This document shows positions 1 through 6,340 of a stretch of 12,724 nucleotides of DNA, piece after piece (positions within the stretch are counted from its first letter, which is position 1; each line of letters starts with the position of its first letter). The stretch spans positions 1-12,724 of the forward strand of contig JADZET010000267.1 in the NCBI GenBank assembly GCA_020850375.1, given 5' to 3'. Origin of the DNA: Phycisphaeraceae bacterium. Its GTDB lineage: Bacteria; Planctomycetota; Phycisphaerae; Phycisphaerales; Phycisphaeraceae. Position numbers and translations under genes: made by a program. A model generated the notes under the pieces. The model saw nothing but the letters and a program-made list of their open reading frames with translations, did no database searches and had not been told where the DNA came from.

Positions 1-1
1 C

Positions 2-709
2 ATCGACACACTGATCCTCACCAGCCCCACCCTCGAGCACCTCAGCGCCGTCATCGACCTCGCCCAGCGCATCACCATCCGCGAAGCCTGGATCTCTCCC
101 CAGATCGCCGCCGACCTCGAGGCGACAACCGAGAGCTGGTCCTCGCCCGCCCGTCTCGTCCTGGCCGAGCTGCACCGCCAAGGCATCCCCATCAAAATCA
201 TCCAGCCCGACCAAGAAACAACCTGGCCCAGCGTACAGCTCCGCGTCCTGGCCTCATCACCTGATCCCTCGAGCGCCCATGCCGACGACGACACACCGAT
301 CGCCCTGCGTCTGCAACTCGCCGACCGCACCATCCTCCTCGGCGACGGCTGGCCCACCTTGATGACCGCCGCCAGCGATGTCGCCCCCTCCCCCGTCGTC
401 CTCGCCGAATGGCCCCGCCGAACGTCCAGCCGCGCCGACCTCGCCGACTGGCTGCGCCGTAATCCTCCCGCCGTGGTGCTCCGCCAGGGCACGCCTCCAG
501 CCTACGAATCCCTCTACTGGCAGCCGATCTGGGCCGACCTGGGCATCACCGAATTGACCCCGCACCACCACGGCGCGATCCAGGTGATGCTCAGCGCCGA
601 CGGCCCACCCCGCTGGACGACCTTCCTCCCCCCGGACCACCTCGACCCCGACGACCCCGAGGCCCTCGCCGACCAGGACGACCCCGCCCCCGCCTCTCCG
701 GAAAATTAA
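2..709 (+). CDS. ComEC/Rec2-type competence protein, C-terminal metallo-beta-lactamase-like domain (partial, 5' end outside window)
   Basis: The open frame enters from the left edge and gives about 235 residues before TAA at 707-709. It resembles the C-terminal domain that follows the membrane channel domain in ComEC/Rec2 DNA-uptake proteins. The visible start, DTLILTSPTLEHLSAVIDL, sits where active beta-lactamase folds have a metal-binding H-x-H-x-D-H segment (LTHxHxDH). Here only one His of that set remains, so metal-dependent nuclease activity looks unlikely from this part. A later strand, DRTILLGDGWP, fits the conserved 'ILLTGD' strand of the fold. The tail is acidic and Pro/Asp-rich. No membrane helix is visible, as expected for this end of the protein. 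A stand-alone degenerate beta-lactamase-fold protein is the alternative. The nearby dprA gives mild support for a competence role, but the two are not in one operon. The ComEC identity is inferred. Confidence 0.55.
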   Translation: MDTLILTSPTLEHLSAVIDLAQRITIREAWISPQIAADLEATTESWSSPARLVLAELHRQGIPIKIIQPDQETTWPSVQLRVLASSPDPSSAHADDDTPIALRLQLADRTILLGDGWPTLMTAASDVAPSPVVLAEWPRRTSSRADLADWLRRNPPAVVLRQGTPPAYESLYWQPIWADLGITELTPHHHGAIQVMLSADGPPRWTTFLPPDHLDPDDPEALADQDDPAPASPEN

Positions 710-712
710 GGG

Positions 713-718
713 TAAAAT
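713..718 (+). promoter_or_regulatory. Possible -10 box for tRNA-Pro
   Basis: TAAAAT lies just after the upstream stop codon and 14 bp before the tRNA 5' end, a suitable distance for a short leader. No convincing -35 hexamer is seen about 17 bp upstream. Similar GGTAAAATGCC or GGTAAACTGCC strings precede hisD and dprA. Confidence 0.3.
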
Positions 719-732
719 GCCCACGACACCTG

Positions 733-807
733 CGGGGTGTAGCTCAGCTTGGCTAGAGCGCCTGCTTTGGGTGCAGGAAGTCGTCGGTTCGAATCCGGCC
801 ACCCCGA
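733..807 (+). tRNA. tRNA-Pro (anticodon UGG)
   Basis: A full cloverleaf can be folded. The acceptor stem is 733-739 (CGGGGTG) with 800-806 (CACCCCG), and the discriminator is A807. The D stem is 742-745 with 756-759. The anticodon stem is 761-765 (CCTGC) with 773-777 (GCAGG), and the loop TTTGGGT gives anticodon TGG at 768-770. The variable loop is 778-782. The T stem is 783-787 with 795-799 (one G-T pair) around the loop TTCGAAT. The C1-G72 pair is typical of bacterial tRNA-Pro. The 3' CCA is not encoded. Confidence 0.97.
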
Positions 808-832
808 TTGAAAAAGCCAAAGGCTTTTTCAA
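808..832 (+). terminator. Hairpin terminator after tRNA-Pro
   Basis: This is a perfect 11-bp inverted repeat, TTGAAAAAGCC / GGCTTTTTCAA, with an AAA loop, starting directly after the tRNA. The five T of the right arm stand in for a U-tract, so it resembles an intrinsic terminator. It could also be the outer end of the repeat-bearing element that follows. Confidence 0.6.
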
Positions 833-837
833 TAGAG

Positions 838-938
838 CAGTGGAGCAATTGAACAGTTGATCAGTTGACCAAACCAAAGAATCAACGACCACCGGCGTCC
901 TCCACTGCGGTCCCCTGCTCACCTGTTCAACTGCTCAA
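838..938. repeat. 8-bp tandem repeats and long inverted repeat upstream of the S23-like gene
   Basis: Three imperfect 8-mers follow each other at 846-853, 854-861 and 862-869 (CAATTGAA, CAGTTGAT, CAGTTGAC; pattern CA-R-TTGA-N). The same motif returns in the opposite orientation at 923-938. The arms 843-856 (GAGCAATTGAACAG) and 923-936 (CTGTTCAACTGCTC) pair at 13 of 14 positions. A second outer pair is CAGTGGA (839-845) with TCCACTG (901-907). The segment can therefore fold into a long stem. It is poorer in GC than its surroundings and lies between the tRNA terminator and the four-helix-bundle gene. Confidence 0.7.
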
Positions 939-968
939 ATTCTCCTCTCTGTTCTCCCGGATCGCCCC

Positions 969-1331
969 ATGCCCTTCATGTTCGAGAACCTGGAGGTCTA
1001 TCAAAAAGCCCTCGACTTCATCGAACAAGTCACCACTCTCACCGAGTCCTTCCCCCGCGGCTACGGCTTCCTCGCCGACCAGCTCAATCGCGCCGCGCTT
1101 TCGATCGCCACCAACCTCGCCGAGGGCAACGGCCGCTTCACCATCAGCGACCGTAAGCACTTCTTCACCATCGCCCGCGGTTCCACCCAGGAATGCGTCC
1201 CCCTCCTGGAGATCGCCCGCCGTCGCGAATTGATCAACGAAGACACCGTCACCCAACTTCGCTCCCAACTCGAAGTCATCGCCCGCATGCTCGCCGGCCT
1301 GATCACCGGCCTGTCCAAGCGCAAGGCCTGA
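969..1331 (+). CDS. S23/IVS-type four-helix-bundle protein (free-standing)
   Basis: The 120-residue, mostly helical protein matches the family of 23S rRNA intervening-sequence proteins (S23, TIGR02436 type). The family signature is visible in order: FENLEVYQKALDF (5-17), FP..YGFLADQLNRAALSI (28-46), NLAEGNGR (49-56), a helix with F..IARGSTQE (65-75), and a last helix ending MLAGLI (107-112). The length is usual for the family. Members encoded inside 23S rRNA intervening sequences and the Avd proteins of diversity-generating retroelements share this fold and form pentameric barrels. Here there is no rRNA and no visible template/variable repeat or reverse transcriptase, so the role is unknown. 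The ATG at 969 is the only start that keeps the full conserved N-terminus. There is no Shine-Dalgarno sequence. The repeat array upstream suggests the gene is part of a small mobile unit. Confidence 0.88.
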   Translation: MPFMFENLEVYQKALDFIEQVTTLTESFPRGYGFLADQLNRAALSIATNLAEGNGRFTISDRKHFFTIARGSTQECVPLLEIARRRELINEDTVTQLRSQLEVIARMLAGLITGLSKRKA

Positions 1332-1500
1332 CTGCACGAACGGTACCGCCGTGTCGCCTTGATCGTTCAGCCGCCCCGCTTCTCTCTCCCCTCACCCCCC
1401 CCCACTTGCTCAGCACAAACGCCGCCGGAAACCTCAGCACCGTGATCTGCCCCGCGTAATCGTGCGCCGACTCGAACGCCTCTGGGATCATCGGATGCGG
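1332..1500. other. Non-coding gap, possible decayed coding remnant on the - strand
   Basis: No convincing gene is seen here. A short - strand reading (about 1400-1490) gives protein-like sequence (PEAFESAHDYAGQITVL...FVLS). It then runs into low-complexity sequence near 1380-1400, with no start signal or recognisable family. It may be a remnant of a degraded gene or chance. Confidence 0.3.
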
Positions 1501-1528
1501 TTGTGATGAGTCACCAGCCTGGGATAAT
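1501..1528 (+). promoter_or_regulatory. Promoter of the nucleotidyltransferase gene
   Basis: TTGTGA (1501-1506) and GATAAT (1523-1528) are separated by 16 bp, a fair sigma70-type pair. Transcription would start near 1535, giving a leader of about 20 bases that carries GAGG (1544-1547) 8 bases before the ATG. Confidence 0.45.
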
Positions 1529-1555
1529 CAGTGACATCCACATGAGGTTGCTGCC

Positions 1556-2110
1556 ATGACGACCAGCCGACCACAGCACCGTCAGGCTCTCGACCGGATC
1601 TTGGACCTGATCCGCCAGCAGCATCCCGCCTGCAGAATCCTGTTGACCGGCAGCGTCCTGCGCGGCCAAGAGCATGCAGGCTCGGACCTCGACCTCTTCG
1701 CCGTCACCCCCGACCTTAGAGACTTCGAAGTGGGCATCGGCGAAGTCGTCTTTGTCAATAACCACGTGAAGGTTGTGCAGACGCGGATGGAGGGTGTCCC
1801 CGTCACCATCACCTCCTGCGACATGGGCCTGCTCGACTCCATGACCCATCAGCCGTGGCGCAACTACCTCTTCGCCAAAGCGAAAATCCTCACCGATCCC
1901 CAGGGCGTGATCCGTAACGCCCAGCAGCGCATTGAACGCTGGTTCAAAAACAACCCCGCCGTCGAAGAATTGTGGCTGCAACAGGCCCAGAAGCACGCCC
2001 AGTGCAAGGCCGCCCTCCGCGAAGGACGCAACGCCACCCTGGCGTTTCCCTCATGGGACGCCTTCGCGGATCACGTTGACGCCCTCGTCAAACATCAAGG
2101 CATTGATTGA
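1556..2110 (+). CDS. Nucleotidyltransferase-fold protein (polymerase beta superfamily)
   Basis: The 184-residue protein starts with a helix and then the superfamily signature: TGS (31-33) followed by AGSDLDLF (41-48), where D44 and D46 would bind the two metal ions. The third acidic residue of active members is not obvious: the matching strand reads GVPVTITS (about 79-86), with Thr where Asp would sit. This may mean altered or lost activity. After the catalytic half there is a helical C-terminus (about 125-184) rich in Gln, Trp and charged residues, possibly a substrate or partner-binding part. The start ATG has GAGG 8 bases upstream, one of the few clear ribosome sites in the window. No partner HEPN or MNT toxin gene lies next to it, so it is not an evident toxin-antitoxin pair. 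The substrate is unknown. Confidence 0.75.
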   Translation: MTTSRPQHRQALDRILDLIRQQHPACRILLTGSVLRGQEHAGSDLDLFAVTPDLRDFEVGIGEVVFVNNHVKVVQTRMEGVPVTITSCDMGLLDSMTHQPWRNYLFAKAKILTDPQGVIRNAQQRIERWFKNNPAVEELWLQQAQKHAQCKAALREGRNATLAFPSWDAFADHVDALVKHQGID

Positions 2111-2155
2111 TCTCCCCCAGCCAACCCTCGGATAACTCCAGTCCCTCACCCCCCC

Positions 2156-2674
2156 ATGCCCCGCAACATCGAACTCAAAGCCCGAATCCCCAGCATCGCT
2201 TCCCTCTCCCCGCGCGGGGCCGCCCTGGCCACACAAGGCCCCACCGAAATCTTCCAGGACGACACCTTCTTCCCCTGCCCCGCCGGACGACTCAAGCTGC
2301 GCGCCTTCTCCGAAACCACCGGCGAACTGATCTTCTACCGCCGTCCGGATCATCTCGGCCCCAAGGAATCCTTCTACCTCCGCTCCCCCACGCACGATCC
2401 CGCCTCGCTTCGCGAACTCCTGACCCTCGCCTACGGCGTCGCCGGCCGCGTCATCAAGCATCGCACGCTCTACCTCGTCGGCCGAACACGCGTCCACCTC
2501 GACCGGGTCCAAAACCTCGGCGAGTTCCTCGAACTCGAGGTCATGCTGGGCAACGACGAACCCCCGGACTCCGCCATGCACGAAGCCCTCCACCTCATGA
2601 CCCGCCTTGGTATCGACAACACCCAGCTTGTCGAGGGAGCGTACATGGACCTGCTCATCGCCCAGAAAGGTTGA
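2156..2674 (+). CDS. CYTH-domain protein (class IV adenylate cyclase CyaB / thiamine-triphosphatase fold)
   Basis: The 172-residue protein spans a whole CYTH triphosphate-tunnel domain. Seen in order are NIELKAR (4-10), FQDDTFFP (33-40), GRLKLR (44-49), GELIFYRRP (56-64), GPKESFY (68-74), VIKHRTLY (99-106), RVHLDRVQNLGEFLELE (112-128) and GAYMDLL (161-167). These supply the Lys, Arg and Glu residues that line the tunnel and bind triphosphate and metal. The usual ExExK start is incomplete: Asn replaces the first Glu (N4, E6, K8). The family acts on ATP, thiamine triphosphate or inorganic triphosphate, and the sequence alone does not tell which. The gene starts 45 bases after the nucleotidyltransferase and may be co-transcribed with it. 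No Shine-Dalgarno sequence precedes the ATG. Confidence 0.85.
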   Translation: MPRNIELKARIPSIASLSPRGAALATQGPTEIFQDDTFFPCPAGRLKLRAFSETTGELIFYRRPDHLGPKESFYLRSPTHDPASLRELLTLAYGVAGRVIKHRTLYLVGRTRVHLDRVQNLGEFLELEVMLGNDEPPDSAMHEALHLMTRLGIDNTQLVEGAYMDLLIAQKG

Positions 2675-2863
2675 TCTGATCTTCGCCTCGACTGTTACTC
2701 CCGCCCCCCCCACATACCCCTCCAACCTCTCAAACGTCCCCGTCCACCCTGCCGCATCGAATCCATCCCCTTCTCGACGCCTCTCGTTCCACCGCCGTCA
2801 TCTCGAGCGGCCACGGCCTGCCAAAGAGCCACCGCCCCGCGCCCTGCTGGTAAACTGCCCCCC
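2675..2863. other. Intergenic region before dprA
   Basis: This is a C-rich stretch with no convincing gene. TAAACT at 2851-2856, 7 bases before the dprA ATG, may be a -10 box giving an almost leaderless transcript. No clear -35 is seen. Confidence 0.3.
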
Positions 2864-4042
2864 ATGGACCCCGCCGAACGCGACGCCATGCTCGCCCTCT
2901 CCCTCGTACCGGGCCTCGGCCCCACGCGCACCCGCCGCTGCCTCGACCACTTCGGCTCCGCCGCCACCACCCTCGCCGCTCCCGCCGCCAACCTCGCCCA
3001 GGTCCAGGGCATCGGCCGCACCGCCGCCGAGTCCATCCGCCGAGCCATCGACGAGCTCGACGCCGCCGACGCCCTGACCAAGGAAAAATCCCTCCTCGAC
3101 CAGCACCACGCCCGCGTCATCCTCTTCGACGACGACGACTACCCCAAGCTCCTCCGCCACATCATCGACCCCCCCATGGCCCTCTACGTCCGCGGCCACC
3201 TCAAGGAAACCGACGGCCTATCCATCGCCCTCGTCGGCGCCCGCCGCTGCACCCACTACGGCCGCGAACAAGCCCACCGCCTCGCCGGCCTCTGCGCCTC
3301 CGCCGGCCTGACCGTTGTCAGCGGCGGCGCCTACGGCATCGACACCGCCAGCCACCGCGGCGCACTCGACTCCAGCACTTCCGGGGGCGGCCGCACCATC
3401 GCCGTCCTCGGCTCCGGCCTCGCCAACCCCTACCCCCCCGAGAACATTGACCTCTTCGACCGCATCGTCCGCGACAACCAGGGCGCCGTCCTCAGCGAGC
3501 TTCCCATGACCGCCCCCCCGCTCCGCGACAACTTCCCCGCCCGCAACCGCATCATCTCCGGCCTATCCCTCGGTGTGCTCGTCATCGAAGCCGCCGAGCG
3601 TTCCGGCGCGCTCATCACCGCCCGCCTCGCCGCCGAGGAACACCACCGCGAGGTCATGGCCCTCCCAGGCCGCGTCGACTCCCCCGCCTCCGCAGGCTGC
3701 CACAAAATGATCCGCGAAGGTTGGGCAAGACTCGTCACCAACCTCGAAGACATCCTCGAATCCCTCGGCGAAGCCGGCCAGATGCTCCAAGGCGCCATGC
3801 AAGCGCGCCCCACCCCCGGAACCCCCACCGCCACCGAAGCCTCCCCCAACCTCTTCGCCGCCTCCCTGACCGACCCCCAACAGAAACTCACCACCGCCCT
3901 CGCCGACGGCCACGTCATGGGCGTCGACGAACTCTCCCTCCGCACCGGCCTACCCCCCGCCGAAGTCACCGCCAGCCTCACGATCCTTGAGATCCGCGGC
4001 CTAATCCGCCGCGAGGGCCTGGGCTTCGTCCGAAAGCGGTAA
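2864..4042 (+). CDS. dprA: DNA processing protein DprA
   Basis: DprA binds incoming single-stranded DNA in the cytoplasm and loads RecA during transformation. The 392-residue protein has the full family layout. A helix-hairpin-helix-like N-terminus (about 8-65, LSLVPGLGPTRTRRCLDHFG and VQGIGRTAA) comes first. The Rossmann core follows, with ALYVRG (106-111), ALVGARRCTHYG (122-133), VVSGGAYGIDTASHRGAL (151-168), TIAVLGSG (178-185), NFPARNRIISGLS (223-235) and ERSGALITARLA (245-256). A C-terminal winged-helix domain covers about 335-390. Two oddities are a small Ser/Gly-rich insertion at 169-176 before the TIAVLG strand, and a Pro/Thr/Ala-rich linker at 314-328 that contains a GC-rich repeat tract shared with hisD. 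Tyr replaces the usual Arg in 'SGLARGID'. hisD follows after one base, so the two are probably transcribed together. Confidence 0.97.
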   Translation: MDPAERDAMLALSLVPGLGPTRTRRCLDHFGSAATTLAAPAANLAQVQGIGRTAAESIRRAIDELDAADALTKEKSLLDQHHARVILFDDDDYPKLLRHIIDPPMALYVRGHLKETDGLSIALVGARRCTHYGREQAHRLAGLCASAGLTVVSGGAYGIDTASHRGALDSSTSGGGRTIAVLGSGLANPYPPENIDLFDRIVRDNQGAVLSELPMTAPPLRDNFPARNRIISGLSLGVLVIEAAERSGALITARLAAEEHHREVMALPGRVDSPASAGCHKMIREGWARLVTNLEDILESLGEAGQMLQGAMQARPTPGTPTATEASPNLFAASLTDPQQKLTTALADGHVMGVDELSLRTGLPPAEVTASLTILEIRGLIRREGLGFVRKR

Positions 4043-4043
4043 A

Positions 4044-5489
4044 ATGCCTAGTTCCGCCCCCCCGGAATCCCCGGCCCCCGGAGACGCCACGTTGACCCTG
4101 CAACTCCTCGACCAATCCACCCCCGCCGGCCGACAGGCTCTCCAAGACCGCCTCGCTCGCCTGCGCTACACCACCGCCGCTGACAGCGACGCCGCCAAGA
4201 CCGTCGCCCAGATCCTCGCCGACGTCCGCGACCAAGGCGACGACGCCCTCGTCCGCTACATGCGCCAGTGGACCGACCCCGACTTCGCCCCCGATCGCAT
4301 CCGGGTCACCCAAAAAGAACTCACCACCGCCTTGTCTAACCTCGACAAACCCCTCCGCGCCGCCATCGAGCGCTCCATCGCCCACGTCCGCGAGTATCAA
4401 CAGCACATCGCGCCTAAGCCCGTCACTCCCATCACCCTCGCCGGCGCCGAGCTAGGCCTGCGCTGGACCCCCATGCCCAGCGCCGGCCTGAACGTCCCCG
4501 GCGGCGCCGCCGTCCTCTTCTCCACCCTCATCATGCTCGCCGTCCCCGCCCTGGTCGCCGGCGTCCCCGCCGACAAGATCGCCGTCGTCAATCCCCCACC
4601 CACCCGCAAACCCGGCCAACCGTCCGGGGGTTCCGGGGGTGGGGGCGCTTTCGGGGGCGCTTCCGGGGCAGACATTTCCCCCATCGTCATGGCCGTCTGC
4701 GCCCTGCTCGGCATCGACAAGCTCTACCGCATTGGCGGCGCCCAAGCCATCGCCGCCCTCGCTTACGGCACCAACAGCGTCCAGCGCGTCGAGATGATCG
4801 CCGGCCCAGGCAACATCTTCACCCAGCTCGCCAAGCAGCAGCTCGCCGGCCTCGTCGGCAGCGACAACGGCTTCTACGGTCCAAGCGAGATCCTCACCCT
4901 CGCCGACGAATCCTCCGATCCCACCCGCATCGCCTCCGACCTCCTCGCCCAGGCCGAGCACGACCCCGGCAAATGCTTCCTGATCGCCTGGAGCCGCCCC
5001 GTCCTAGAGAAAATCCTCGCCGAGATGGACCGCCAACTCCCCGCCAGGAAACGAATCGACGCCATCCAAAAAGCCCTCGCCACCGAATCCATCATCGCCC
5101 TCGTCCAGGACGAACAGCACGCCGTGGACCTCGCCAACACCCTCGCCGCCGAGCACGTCAACCTCGCCGTCGCGCCCGATCGCATGACCTGGTGGCTCGA
5201 CCGCATCCCCCACGCCGGCGAGTTTTTCCTCGGCGACGCCACCCCCGTCGCCGCCGGCGACTACTACGCCGGCCCCAGCCACTGCCTCCCCACCGGCACA
5301 ACGGCGCGCTTCACCAGCGGCGTGAGCGTCTACACCTTCCTCAAGCGCACCGGCACCGTTGCATATCCCACCGGCATGCCCAAACAAGCCATCGCCGACA
5401 TCGCCCTCCTCGCCGACACCGAAGGCCTAGACGCCCACGCCCAATCCGCCCGCCTCCGCGCGAAAAAAGGGGACACTACACATTTCTGA
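4044..5489 (+). CDS. hisD: Histidinol dehydrogenase HisD
   Basis: This is the NAD-dependent zinc enzyme that makes histidine from L-histidinol in the last two steps of the pathway. Expected residues are present: GGAQAIAALAYGT (231-243), AGPGNIF (253-259), zinc ligands Q303 and H306 (AQAEHDP), catalytic E370-H371 (AEHVNLAV), D406 (GDYYAGPSH) and H465 (GLDAHAQS). At 481 residues it is longer than the usual 430 or so. One reason is a Gly/Ser-rich insertion at about 189-210, where other HisD proteins run straight from the VVNPP strand to the next helix. It is encoded by a G-rich repeat tract at 4626-4670. There is also an extra N-terminal tail of about 15 residues. The last seven or eight codons and the stop lie in a 25-bp tandem repeat (5464-5513), so the tail KKGDTTHF is not native. 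No other his genes are nearby. The start is one base after dprA. Confidence 0.97.
   Translation: MPSSAPPESPAPGDATLTLQLLDQSTPAGRQALQDRLARLRYTTAADSDAAKTVAQILADVRDQGDDALVRYMRQWTDPDFAPDRIRVTQKELTTALSNLDKPLRAAIERSIAHVREYQQHIAPKPVTPITLAGAELGLRWTPMPSAGLNVPGGAAVLFSTLIMLAVPALVAGVPADKIAVVNPPPTRKPGQPSGGSGGGGAFGGASGADISPIVMAVCALLGIDKLYRIGGAQAIAALAYGTNSVQRVEMIAGPGNIFTQLAKQQLAGLVGSDNGFYGPSEILTLADESSDPTRIASDLLAQAEHDPGKCFLIAWSRPVLEKILAEMDRQLPARKRIDAIQKALATESIIALVQDEQHAVDLANTLAAEHVNLAVAPDRMTWWLDRIPHAGEFFLGDATPVAAGDYYAGPSHCLPTGTTARFTSGVSVYTFLKRTGTVAYPTGMPKQAIADIALLADTEGLDAHAQSARLRAKKGDTTHF
4626..4670. repeat. G-rich repeat tract inside hisD
   Basis: GGGGG and TTCC or TTTC units alternate here. 4626-4644 is the exact reverse complement of 19 bases in dprA (3808-3826), and 4631-4647 the reverse complement of 17 bases in the PH gene (11884-11900). 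The tract adds Gly/Ser-rich residues to HisD. Confidence 0.65.
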
Positions 5490-5513
5490 AAAAGGGGACA
5501 CTACACATTTTCT
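5464..5513. repeat. 25-bp tandem repeat at the 3' end of hisD
   Basis: Two copies, 5464-5488 and 5489-5513, share AAAAAGGGGACACTACACAT followed by TT and differ only in the last few bases. The first copy supplies the end of HisD (KGDTTHF) and its TGA. The second runs into the leader of nagB. The GGGGACA core resembles repeats that flank REP-associated tyrosine transposase (Y1/RAYT) genes in other bacteria; no such gene is seen in the window. Confidence 0.85.
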
Positions 5514-5538
5514 CCTCCCAGCCCAGGAACCCCACCCC

Positions 5539-6297
5539 ATGCAAATCTCCATCTCCCCCACCCCCCAGCAAATGGGCCAAAAAGCCGCCCACCACGGCGC
5601 CACCCTCATCCGCCAAGCCTTGGCTCAACACGGCCGCGCCAACATCATCGTCGCCACCGGCGCCAGCCAATTCCCCATGCTCGAAAATCTCGTGACCCAG
5701 CCCGACATACGCTGGGACCACGTCACCGCCTTCCACCTCGACGAATACGTCGGCCTGCCCCTCACCCACCCCGCCAGCTTCCGCCTCTACCTCTGGCAAC
5801 GCTTCGCGTCTAAACTCCCCCTCCCCCTCGCCGCCTTCCATTACCTCAACGCCGAATCCAACCCCGCCGCCGAAGCCCAGCGCGTCAGCCAGATCATCCA
5901 GCATCATCCCATCGACGTCGCCTTCATCGGCATCGGCGAGAACGGCCACCTCGCCTTCAACGACCCCCCCGCCGACCTCCAGACCCAATCCCCCTACATC
6001 GTCGTCAACCTCGACGACGCCTGCCGCCGCCAGCAGCTCGGCGAGGGCTGGTTCCCCACCTTCGACGCCGTCCCCCAACAAGCCATCTCCATGAGCATCG
6101 CCCACATCCTCAAGAGCCACGCCATCATCGTCACCGTCCCCGACCAGCGCAAGGCCGAAGCTGTCAAAAACGCCCTGGAAAAACCGCTCACTCCCCAGCA
6201 CCCCGCCGCGAGCCTGAAGAACCACCCCGCCGCCTTCCTCTACCTCGACCAAGCCGCCGCCTCCCTCCTGCCCCCAACCATCCCACGTCAACCCTAA
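5539..6297 (+). CDS. nagB: Glucosamine-6-phosphate deaminase (NagB family)
   Basis: It would convert glucosamine-6-phosphate to fructose-6-phosphate and ammonia in the cytosol. The 252-residue length fits the family. Motifs seen are ATGAS (39-43, phosphate loop), FHLDEYVGL (65-73), HPASF (77-81), FIGIGENGHLAFNDPP (129-144), CRRQQLGEGWF (162-172), AISMSIAHIL (182-191), VPDQRKAEAV (200-209) and LTPQHPAASL (217-226). The conserved Asp of the first DE pair is D68, and the catalytic His is H137. The loop reads ENGHLAFND rather than the NDGHIAFNE of the E. coli enzyme, so two acidic relay positions are changed to N135 and D142. This places it in a diverged NagB subgroup, and a related sugar-phosphate isomerase/deaminase cannot be excluded. 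A weak AGGA lies 11 bases before the ATG. The next gene is a NagA homologue, which supports the assignment. Confidence 0.9.
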   Translation: MQISISPTPQQMGQKAAHHGATLIRQALAQHGRANIIVATGASQFPMLENLVTQPDIRWDHVTAFHLDEYVGLPLTHPASFRLYLWQRFASKLPLPLAAFHYLNAESNPAAEAQRVSQIIQHHPIDVAFIGIGENGHLAFNDPPADLQTQSPYIVVNLDDACRRQQLGEGWFPTFDAVPQQAISMSIAHILKSHAIIVTVPDQRKAEAVKNALEKPLTPQHPAASLKNHPAAFLYLDQAAASLLPPTIPRQP

Positions 6298-6300
6298 CCA

Positions 6301-6330
6301 AAGCCCACCCGCTCCCGCGGGTGGGGTCCC
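6301..6330. repeat. REP-like hairpin between nagB and nagA
   Basis: CCCACCCGC (6304-6312) and GCGGGTGGG (6317-6325) form a perfect 9-bp stem around TCCC, framed by AAG on the left and GTC on the right. The same framing occurs at 11846-11869 and 12665-12689. It could also stabilise or attenuate the message between the two genes. Confidence 0.6.
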
Positions 6331-6340
6331 CCGCCTGACC

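Noticed and set aside
257..922. Long - strand open frame across the ComEC end and tRNA-Pro
   Set aside because: It reads antisense through the tRNA (the familiar 'VAGFEPTTS' artefact) and through a better supported + strand gene. Its composition is Gly/Val/Glu low complexity.
808..970. CRISPR array or diversity-generating retroelement template near the S23/Avd-like gene
   Set aside because: The 8-mers are adjacent with no spacers. There is no reverse transcriptase, no template/variable repeat pair and no cas gene.
1338..1368. GAACG...CGTTC inverted repeat after the S23-like gene as a terminator
   Set aside because: The stem is only about 5 bp with a loop near 20 bases and no T-tract.
1400..1491. 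Small - strand gene (PEAFESAHDYAGQ...)
   Set aside because: It is protein-like over about 30 residues only, with no recognised family, and it runs into low complexity; kept as a note under the gap.
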